From: G963666935 sp963666935
Lineage (GTDB): Bacteria; Bacillota; Clostridia; Christensenellales; CAG-138
NCBI GenBank assembly: GCA_963666935.1
Contig: OY762936.1
Span: 1,116,001-1,180,000 of the forward strand
Length of the DNA stretch: 64,000 bases
Direction of reading: 5' to 3'
Below are positions 57,670 through 64,000 of the stretch, in pieces. How positions within the stretch are numbered: position 1 is the stretch's first letter; the number at the start of each line of letters is the position of its first letter. The notes beneath the pieces are model-generated. The model was not told the DNA's origin and made no database searches. It worked only from the letters and a program-made list of their open reading frames with translations. A program made the position numbers and the translations under genes.

Positions 57670-59013
57670 ATGAAAGACAAAAAAATTGGCACGGAAGAGA
57701 TTCATGACGCAAGAGAACTAGGTAAGCCCAGAATGCTGGTGCTAGGACTTCAGCACTTGTTTGCCATGTTTGGCGCAACGGTCCTTGTTCCGGTAATTAC
57801 TGGTCTAAGCGTTACTACGACACTGCTGTTCGCCGGCATTGGCACGCTGCTGTTTCATCTCCTGTCCAAGGGAAAAGTCCCCGCGTTCCTGGGATCTTCA
57901 TTTGCCTTCTTGGCGGCTTACGGAGTGATTTCCGCCAACGGCGACGCCATCCCCCTGAGCTACGCTTCCTTCGGCGTGGCCTGCGCAGGCCTTGTATACG
58001 TGATCGTCACGATCTTGATCAAGGGGTTCGGCGTCAAGAAGGTTTTGCGCTACGTGCCGCCCATCGTCACTGGCCCCATTATCATCGCCATTGGCCTTTG
58101 CCTGTCCGGCTGGGCGCTTTCCAATTGCGTAACCAACTGGGGTATTGCCTTGATCGCCATTGCGGTGATCCTTGCTTGCAATATCTGGGGAAAAGGGATG
58201 ATCAGGATCATCCCCATACTCCTTGGCGTGATCGTTTCCTACGCGGTTGCCGCATTCACGGGCAACGTGGACTTTACCGCGGTAAAGGAAGCGGCGTGGA
58301 TTGGCATCCCCATCGTATGGGATAATACTGCGTTTGCCGTGTTTAAGGATTTTGACCCTTCCATGCTCATTACCGCGATTGTCGCCATTGTCCCCCTATC
58401 CATCGCTACTATCATGGAACACATCGGCGACATTTCCGCCATTTCCTCCACAACCAATAAAAACTTTATTGCGGACCCCGGCCTGCACCGCACTCTGTTG
58501 GGTGACGGCCTGGCCACCACCCTCGCGGCCCTGTTCGGCGCTCCGGCCAACACCACATACGGCGAGAACACCAGCGTTTTGACCCTCACGCGGGTATACG
58601 ACCCCCGTGTCATTCGCATTGCCGCCTGTATCGCTGCCGTCCTCGCATTCTGCCCCAAGTTTGGCGCGCTGGTAACCGCCATGCCCCAAGCCACTTTGGG
58701 CGGCGTTTCTCTGGTGCTTTACGGCATGATTTCCGCCGTTGGCGTGCGCAACGTGGTGGAAAACAAGGTGGACCTCACAAAGAGCCGCAACGTAATTATT
58801 GCGGCGCTGATCCTGGTGCTTTCAGTGGGAATCAAATACGGAACCGGCGCCGCTGAGGCCGTTGTATTCAAGCTCGGCACCATTACCATTTCCCTGTCCG
58901 GTCTTGCCACTGCCGCCATCGTGGGCATTCTTCTCAACGCCATACTTCCCGGCAAGGATTACGAGTTTGGTGCGGACCCGCAGGGGGATACTAGCGTAAG
59001 CTTTAAAGTGTAA
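57670..59013 (+). CDS. uraA: Uracil permease (NCS2 family)
   Basis: Proton-coupled importer of uracil. Fourteen-helix NCS2 architecture with GLQHLFAMFGATVLVPVITG at the N-terminus, FLGSSFAFLAAYG, the substrate-binding Glu in ATIMEHIGDISAIS and GAPANTTYGENTSVL. The 447 residues are normal. AAAGGAGGATAAC precedes the ATG. It is a single-gene unit behind an attenuator, which fits pyrimidine-dependent control. Xanthine permeases share the fold, but EHIGDI and NTTYGENTSVL favour uracil. Confidence 0.94.
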   Translation: MKDKKIGTEEIHDARELGKPRMLVLGLQHLFAMFGATVLVPVITGLSVTTTLLFAGIGTLLFHLLSKGKVPAFLGSSFAFLAAYGVISANGDAIPLSYASFGVACAGLVYVIVTILIKGFGVKKVLRYVPPIVTGPIIIAIGLCLSGWALSNCVTNWGIALIAIAVILACNIWGKGMIRIIPILLGVIVSYAVAAFTGNVDFTAVKEAAWIGIPIVWDNTAFAVFKDFDPSMLITAIVAIVPLSIATIMEHIGDISAISSTTNKNFIADPGLHRTLLGDGLATTLAALFGAPANTTYGENTSVLTLTRVYDPRVIRIAACIAAVLAFCPKFGALVTAMPQATLGGVSLVLYGMISAVGVRNVVENKVDLTKSRNVIIAALILVLSVGIKYGTGAAEAVVFKLGTITISLSGLATAAIVGILLNAILPGKDYEFGADPQGDTSVSFKV

Positions 59014-59032
59014 TCTTTTAACCAAAAACAAT

Positions 59033-59072
59033 CATAATGGCGGCAGCGGAGCGTTTCCGTGCCGCCATTATG
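59033..59072 (+). terminator. Long perfect hairpin after uraA
   Basis: CATAATGGCGGCA and TGCCGCCATTATG form a perfect 13-base stem around a 14-base loop. The following GTCTAATTCT is only weakly T-rich, so termination may be partial. Confidence 0.65.
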
Positions 59073-59123
59073 GTCTAATTCTAAAAAAAAAAGTAAAAAC
59101 CTGTAATATTTAGGGGAATTCTA

Positions 59124-59152
59124 TTGCGCGATGACACAAGTTATTGTATAAT
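59124..59152 (+). promoter_or_regulatory. Sigma-A promoter of zapA
   Basis: TTGCGC at 59124-59129 and TATAAT at 59147-59152, spacing 17; the zapA ATG lies 40 bases downstream. Confidence 0.8.
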
Positions 59153-59192
59153 TAACCCAATAGAATAACTATATGTATTGGTGGTGCAACAT

Positions 59193-59501
59193 ATGGACAA
59201 GACGCATGCGAAAATTAACATCGCCGGCCAGGAGTTTCGGATTTCATGCGACGACAATGAAATTTATGTCAGCAAGATTTCCGCCTACGTCAACCGGAAG
59301 GTAGACGAAGTGCAGAAACTGTATCCGACGCTGAGCACTGGAAACTGCGTGCTGCTGGCGGCACTAAACCTTGCGGACGAGCTCCACAAACTCAAAGAGG
59401 ACTATGAGGCATTGGACTCCCGCATTTCCCAGCTTCGGGAGATGCCCCGACAAACGCCGGTGAAGCGTCCCTTTGAAAATAAGATCGTCACAACAAAATA
59501 A
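59193..59501 (+). CDS. zapA: Cell division protein ZapA
   Basis: Bundles FtsZ filaments at the septum. The 102 residues contain the small N-terminal strand-rich head (KINIAGQEFRISCDDNEIYV) and a long helix for dimer and tetramer formation (ALNLADELHKLKEDYEALDSRI, in two parts), ending in a basic tail. GGTGGTG precedes ATG 59193. The following U32 and mutS2 genes are typical neighbours in Firmicutes, where zapA-mutS2 clusters are common. A terminator separates it from the U32 gene. Confidence 0.9.
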   Translation: MDKTHAKINIAGQEFRISCDDNEIYVSKISAYVNRKVDEVQKLYPTLSTGNCVLLAALNLADELHKLKEDYEALDSRISQLREMPRQTPVKRPFENKIVTTK

Positions 59502-59521
59502 TTTTGAAGCATTGATTGAGT

Positions 59522-59558
59522 GCGGCTGGGGACCCTTGTCCTTTGGCCGCTTTTTTTT
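59522..59558 (+). terminator. Intrinsic terminator after zapA
   Basis: GCGGC(T)GGGGAC-CCTT-GTCCTT(T)GGCCGC followed by T8. It lies 20 bases after the zapA stop and directly before the U32 ribosome site. Confidence 0.92.
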
Positions 59559-59568
59559 GAGGTGAGAT

Positions 59569-61644
59569 ATGGAACTTCTTTCCCCTGCCGGCAGTTATCT
59601 TAGCATGGTGGCCGCAGTTCAAAACGGTGCGGACGCCGTATATATGGGCGGGAGCGCATTTAACGCCAGACGCTTTGCCGCCAACTTTGATGATGCGGCG
59701 CTTCTTGACGCACTGGATTATTGCCACGCTCGGGGCGTGAAGGCGTATGTCACGTTTAACACGCTGGTGCTGGACAAGGAGATGGGACGCGCCGTTGCAT
59801 ACGGGGAGTTTCTCTGCCGCGCTGGGGCAGACGCCGCATTGGTGCAGGATTTGGGACTGGCCGCGCTGCTGCGTGCACGGGTGCCGGAGCTGCCGTTGCA
59901 TGCCAGTACACAGATGGGTATTCACAACGTTGCGGGTGCTTTGGCGGCGGAGCAGATGGGGCTGACCCGAGGGGTGCTGGCCCGGGAAGTATCGCTAAAA
60001 GACATCCGCACCATACGGGATAATACCCGCATAGAGCTGGAGGCGTTTGTGCACGGCGCGCTGTGCATGAGCTTTTCGGGCGGGTGCTTATATTCTTCCA
60101 TGTCCGGCGAGCGGAGCGGAAACCGAGGCACCTGTGCGCAGCCCTGCCGCAAGCGGGCTTGTTGGAACAAATTACCGGGGCCTGAAGATTACCAGCTGAG
60201 TCCTGCGGATCTTTGCATGATCGAGCACCTGAAAGATTTGGAGAACACTGGAGTTTCCTGCATCAAGATCGAGGGCAGGATGAAGCGGGCAGAATACGTG
60301 GCCGTGGTGACCCGGGCATATAAAAAGGCCCTTTCGGGGGCGGACGGTGCGGAACTCGCCGAAGAAAAGCGGCGGATGCTGGCGCTGTTCGACCGGGGCG
60401 GCGGCAGCACGGGCTATTACTACGGCGACGGCGTGCACACGAACTGTGTGGCGTCAAGCGAACCCGCCCAGAAGCTGCTTGCGGAGGCGGCGGCTACTTA
60501 CGCAAAGGAAACGCGCAAGCGTCCCGTGGATATGCACCTGATTATGGAGGTTGGACAGGCCGCCCGATTGGAGCTTGCCTGCGGTGGCACGAAAGCGGCC
60601 GTGGCAGGGGATGCGGCGCAAGTGGCCCAAAAGGCGCAGGATCCGCAGCGGTATTTGGAGCAGATCATAAAGCTGGGGAATACGCCCTTTGCGCCGGGTG
60701 AGATTACCCTCCAAATTGCACCGGACGCTTTTTTGCCCACTGGGGTTGTAAATGAGCTGCGACGTCAGGGGTGCCAAGCGCTGCTTGCGGCCATGAAAGT
60801 GCGCAGGACGGTGCCCGAGTTGGCCTACCGCTCTCCAATTCTTCCCCCGACGGCAGAGCGCACGGTGATCACCGCCGTGACGGTTACTACGGCACAGGCG
60901 GCGTCCGCCTTTAAGGCGGGGGCGGAAGAGGTTGCGCTTGAGCCTTTTGTTTATAGGGCGGACGTTTTTGAAGGCTTGCAAAAATACAGGGGGGAAAAGA
61001 AACTACTGCTCTCATTGCCCACGGTGATTTTGAGCCGGGAGGAACATCGACACATCGCAAGCCTTTTGCGCTCCGGACTGGTAGACGGCGCCATTGCCGC
61101 CAACTTGGGGCAGCTGCCACTGATGGAAGGACTGCCGCTGAAAGTGGCGGGAACCCAGATGAATGCCATGAACGGGGAGACGGTAATTGCCCTTAAAGCC
61201 ATGGGGTTTGACAGGATTACACTTTCGCAGGAACTGACAAAGCCGCAGATGCGTGATATAATTTCAAGAGATACGGCGATTTGCATCTACGGCAGGACGC
61301 AGCTGATGCAGCTTCGCCATTGTCCTATTCGGGAACATGCCGGATGCCAAAACTGCCGGGACATTCCCGGGAGCATGGTGGACGAGGCGGGACGGCGATT
61401 TCCGCTTGTCCCCATCAAGCAGAGCGACGGCTGTTTGCTGCGGGTGTTAAACTGCTTCCCTACGGACATTATAGATCTGTACCCGACGCTGCCACGGCCC
61501 GCGGCGGTACAGCTTTCCTTTTACGATGAGTCACAAGAGGCGGTAGCGGAGCGCGTCCAGACGGCAATTATGTCCCGGGACGGCGATGACGTAACGCCTA
61601 CAGAAAACAGCACCCGCGGCCATTGGTCCCGGGTGGTGGAATAA
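59569..61644 (+). CDS. U32 family peptidase, collagenase-like with DUF3656
   Basis: A protein of the U32 family, some of which (RlhA, TrhP) are now known to act in rRNA/tRNA hydroxylation with an iron-sulfur cluster rather than as peptidases. MELLSPAGSYLSMVAAVQNG is the usual start; the U32 signature EAFVHGALCMSFSGGC is complete, with Cys later in QPCRKRAC and a CPIREHAGCQNC cluster near residue 590. The middle part (about 380-470) matches the DUF3656 collagenase-like domain. The length of 691 is normal for the YdcP/RlhA-long type. GAGGTGAG precedes the ATG. mutS2 follows 12 bases later. Confidence 0.9.
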   Translation: MELLSPAGSYLSMVAAVQNGADAVYMGGSAFNARRFAANFDDAALLDALDYCHARGVKAYVTFNTLVLDKEMGRAVAYGEFLCRAGADAALVQDLGLAALLRARVPELPLHASTQMGIHNVAGALAAEQMGLTRGVLAREVSLKDIRTIRDNTRIELEAFVHGALCMSFSGGCLYSSMSGERSGNRGTCAQPCRKRACWNKLPGPEDYQLSPADLCMIEHLKDLENTGVSCIKIEGRMKRAEYVAVVTRAYKKALSGADGAELAEEKRRMLALFDRGGGSTGYYYGDGVHTNCVASSEPAQKLLAEAAATYAKETRKRPVDMHLIMEVGQAARLELACGGTKAAVAGDAAQVAQKAQDPQRYLEQIIKLGNTPFAPGEITLQIAPDAFLPTGVVNELRRQGCQALLAAMKVRRTVPELAYRSPILPPTAERTVITAVTVTTAQAASAFKAGAEEVALEPFVYRADVFEGLQKYRGEKKLLLSLPTVILSREEHRHIASLLRSGLVDGAIAANLGQLPLMEGLPLKVAGTQMNAMNGETVIALKAMGFDRITLSQELTKPQMRDIISRDTAICIYGRTQLMQLRHCPIREHAGCQNCRDIPGSMVDEAGRRFPLVPIKQSDGCLLRVLNCFPTDIIDLYPTLPRPAAVQLSFYDESQEAVAERVQTAIMSRDGDDVTPTENSTRGHWSRVVE

Positions 61645-61656
61645 TCGGAGTACTCT

Positions 61657-64000
61657 ATGCAGGAAAAAAGCTTAAAGACCCTTGAATATCACAAGATCAT
61701 AGAAATTCTAAAATCCGGCATACTGACCTGCGTGGGTGGGGAGCTGGCGGATGCGCTGCACCCTTTTGACAACATTAGCACGGTGACCAATGCATTGAAC
61801 CTTACGGCGGAGGCGGAAAGTCTGTACATCCGAATTGGGCGGTCGCCTTTAGAGGGGTTCCCGGATATGCGACGGTGTCTCAAACAGATGCACGCGGTGT
61901 TATTCCTTTCCCCGGGAGAACTCTTGCACTTGTGTCGGTGCCTTCGAATTGCCCGGCTGGCCAAAGAAGCGATTCAGCGGGAGCAGGGCTGCCCTCTTCT
62001 AAACAACATGGCGGGGTATCTTTCTACCTACCGCAGCGTGGAGGAGGAAATCGAACGCTGCATTTTGGGCGAAGAGGAGATTTTTGACGGAGCGTCGGGC
62101 GAATTGGCTCGAATTCGGCGCGCCATGCGGCTGACCAACGAGCGGGTGCGGGAAAAGCTTAACACCATGATCCGATCCGCCACATACGCCAAATACTTGC
62201 AGGAACCCATCATTACCGTGCGCAACGGCAGGTTTGTGGTGCCTGTGAAGCAAGAGTATCGCCAGTGTGTCCCCGGGCTGATCCACGACCAGTCCGGCAG
62301 CGGCGCCACGCTGTTCATAGAACCCTCTGCGGTGGTGGAGTTAGGAAACGAGTATAAGAAACTGCTGGCCGAAGAGGAGAGGGAAATTGAGCGCATCCTA
62401 TCCGAACTGACCGCACTTATTGCCCCCCATGCAGACGAAATTGCTGAGAACCTGCAAATTTTGGGTGAGCTGGATTTGGCCTTTGCCAAGGCCAAGATGG
62501 CAAAGGCCATGCGCTGCGTGATGCCCAAGCTCAACGACACAGGATACATACGTATTGTGCAGGGGAGGCATCCCCTCATTTCCCGTGAGACGGTGGTACC
62601 GGTGGACATATGGCTGGGGAAGGAATATAAAACACTGATCATTACCGGGCCCAACACGGGCGGCAAGACCGTGACCCTTAAGACCGTAGGCCTGTTTGTG
62701 CTTATGGCCCAGAGCGGCATGATGATTCCGGCTGGCGAGGGAAGCGAGATCTCGATCTTTTCCAACGTCTTTGCGGACATCGGCGATGAGCAGTCTATCG
62801 AGCAGAGCCTTTCCACCTTTTCTTCCCATATGACTAACATCGTTGAGATTTTGTCTTTGGCGGGAGAAGATTCGCTGGTGCTACTGGATGAGCTGGGGGC
62901 GGGGACTGACCCCGTGGAGGGCGCGGCGCTGGCTATGAGCATATTAGATGAGCTGCACAGCCGAAAAGCCGTGACGGTGGCCACTACCCATTACAGCGAG
63001 GTGAAGGCCTTTGCATTGACCCGGGAGGGGATGGAAAATGCTTCCATGCAGTTTGACGTGGACAGGCTTTGCCCTACGTATAAGCTGTTTATCGGCATAC
63101 CGGGCAAATCCAATGCCTTCGAGATTTCCCACAGACTGGGCCTAAGCGAGCGGGTGATTGGGGAAGCAAAAAAATATTTAAAGCAGGATGACCTTAGCTT
63201 TGAGGATGTTATTTCCAGCGCCCAGTCTCGCTACCAGCTGGCGGAGGAGGAGCGGCGCATGGCGGCGGAGACCCGGCAGGAGCTGGACAGACTCCGGGAG
63301 GAAGTGAAAGGCGAGCGGCACAAGCTGGAAGAAGAACGCGCACGGCTGCGGGCCAAGGCAAAAGAAGAATCCAAGAAGATCATTGCGGATACCCGGCATG
63401 AAATGGACAGGCTGATTGTGGAGATCCGCAATCTCATGGGACTGGACCAGAGCGCGGCGGATCGGGTGATCCAAAATTCCCGCGACAAAATAAGAAAGCG
63501 GGAAGACGAACTAGCGGAGCCCATGACGATGGCCGCCGCAGGTGATTCCAAACCGCCCCGAACGGTGCGTCCCGGGGAAACGGTGCGGATTGTGACGCTC
63601 AACCAGAAGGCCACGGTGCTCTCTGCGCCGGATGCCAAGGGCGATGTGGCCGTGCAGGCGGGCATCATGAAGATGACGGTGAAACTATCGGACCTGCGGC
63701 TGGAAAAGGATGAAAGCCAGGCGCGAGGGGCGGGAAAGATACGGCTGGAGACGGACCGGAAGGCGGGAATGGAGCTGGATATCCGCGGCATGCTGGTGGA
63801 CGACGCAATTCTTGTGGTGGACAGGTACATCGACAGCGCCTGCATGAGCGGCCTCGGCGAAATCAACATCATCCACGGCAAGGGGACAGGCGCCCTACGA
63901 GAAGGAGTCCAGAGGTTTTTGAAACGCCACAAGCGGGTGAAGAGCTTCCGGTTGGGTAACTACGGAGAAGGAGATGCCGGGGTTACGGTGGTGACGCTCA
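61657..64000 (+). CDS. mutS2: Endonuclease MutS2 (3' end outside the window)
   Basis: ABC-type ATPase that splits collided ribosomes and suppresses recombination. The frame is open from ATG 61657 (CGGAG nine bases before) to the right edge, 781 codons, so only the last few residues are missing. Core and lever domains precede Walker A GPNTGGKTVTLKT (residues 331-338), LLDELGAGTDPVEG (Walker B) and ATTHYSEVKA; a long Arg/Glu-rich coiled coil covers about 520-600, a KOW-like segment about 630-680 and a C-terminal Smr nuclease domain starts at about 705 (LDIRGMLVDDA, IIHGKGTGALREGV). It belongs with the U32 gene in one transcript. Confidence 0.96.
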   Translation, partial: MQEKSLKTLEYHKIIEILKSGILTCVGGELADALHPFDNISTVTNALNLTAEAESLYIRIGRSPLEGFPDMRRCLKQMHAVLFLSPGELLHLCRCLRIARLAKEAIQREQGCPLLNNMAGYLSTYRSVEEEIERCILGEEEIFDGASGELARIRRAMRLTNERVREKLNTMIRSATYAKYLQEPIITVRNGRFVVPVKQEYRQCVPGLIHDQSGSGATLFIEPSAVVELGNEYKKLLAEEEREIERILSELTALIAPHADEIAENLQILGELDLAFAKAKMAKAMRCVMPKLNDTGYIRIVQGRHPLISRETVVPVDIWLGKEYKTLIITGPNTGGKTVTLKTVGLFVLMAQSGMMIPAGEGSEISIFSNVFADIGDEQSIEQSLSTFSSHMTNIVEILSLAGEDSLVLLDELGAGTDPVEGAALAMSILDELHSRKAVTVATTHYSEVKAFALTREGMENASMQFDVDRLCPTYKLFIGIPGKSNAFEISHRLGLSERVIGEAKKYLKQDDLSFEDVISSAQSRYQLAEEERRMAAETRQELDRLREEVKGERHKLEEERARLRAKAKEESKKIIADTRHEMDRLIVEIRNLMGLDQSAADRVIQNSRDKIRKREDELAEPMTMAAAGDSKPPRTVRPGETVRIVTLNQKATVLSAPDAKGDVAVQAGIMKMTVKLSDLRLEKDESQARGAGKIRLETDRKAGMELDIRGMLVDDAILVVDRYIDSACMSGLGEINIIHGKGTGALREGVQRFLKRHKRVKSFRLGNYGEGDAGVTVVTL

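Noticed and set aside
62028..62984. 318-codon open frame on the minus strand
   Set aside because: Antisense shadow of mutS2; Ser/Arg-rich, no ribosome site, no domain.
1..64000. Mobile elements, prophage or defence islands
   Set aside because: No transposase, integrase, terminal inverted repeats, toxin-antitoxin pair, restriction enzyme or Cas gene could be recognised in any frame.

Overview
The window is a stretch of chromosome from a moderately GC-rich, low-copy-repeat member of the Firmicutes, most likely class Clostridia. This rests on strong Shine-Dalgarno sites, sigma-A promoters of the TTGACA-17-TATAAT type, frequent GTG/TTG starts, LL-diaminopimelate aminotransferase (DapL), a NiaR-type NAD regulator, a Gram-positive LexA box, RqcH, PrkC with PASTA repeats, the RodA/MreBCD-type wall genes and intrinsic terminators almost everywhere. 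A placement near Christensenellales/Oscillospirales is only a guess. No insertion sequence, prophage, CRISPR array or rRNA was seen.

Layout. 1-7.9 kb: 3' end of priA, then one tightly overlapped operon def-fmt-rsmB-rlmN-prpC-prkC-rsgA (translation initiation, rRNA/tRNA modification, Ser/Thr signalling, ribosome assembly). 8-9.9 kb: an M20 amidohydrolase and, convergent, maf. 10-15 kb: mreB, mreC, mreD and a class B PBP for lateral wall growth. 15-24 kb: an SOS-type dinB, lgt with an acidic tail and a decayed inverted copy of part of itself, pncB, two lipoproteins, rqcH, rdgB and a phosphodiesterase. 24-28.4 kb (minus strand): an ABC permease/ATPase pair with no binding protein, rpmB, a membrane-anchored WG-repeat protein and a LysR regulator. 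28.7-31.4 kb: family 4 uracil-DNA glycosylase, yebC, dapL. 31.5-34.8 kb (minus): a very large CotH/lamin-tail secreted protein. 35-43.4 kb: two tandem paralogous response-regulator/histidine-kinase pairs, a COG1313-type radical SAM protein, an LCP protein and a YhfC-type membrane protein.

43.7-50.3 kb is the more accessory part: an AT-rich 2-hydroxyacid dehydrogenase, the nadA-nadB-nadC-niaR operon with a candidate NiaR operator, a GNAT protein, a small secreted protein behind a structured leader, two very small proteins and tRNA-Val(CAC). 50.4-64 kb returns to housekeeping: polA-coaE-slt-lipoprotein SBP, lspA-rluD, a uracil permease behind a clear transcription attenuator, zapA, a U32 peptidase and mutS2, which runs off the right edge.

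Most of the sequence is ordinary core genome. The observations most worth a second look are the inverted lgt fragment beside lgt, an unreported-size 30-residue Arg/aromatic peptide gene with its own strong ribosome site and terminator, the three-state leader of the uracil permease, the LexA site on dinB, the 3' half of a class II tRNA left behind rqcH, and the tandem two-component duplication. No clearly new multi-gene system could be demonstrated.
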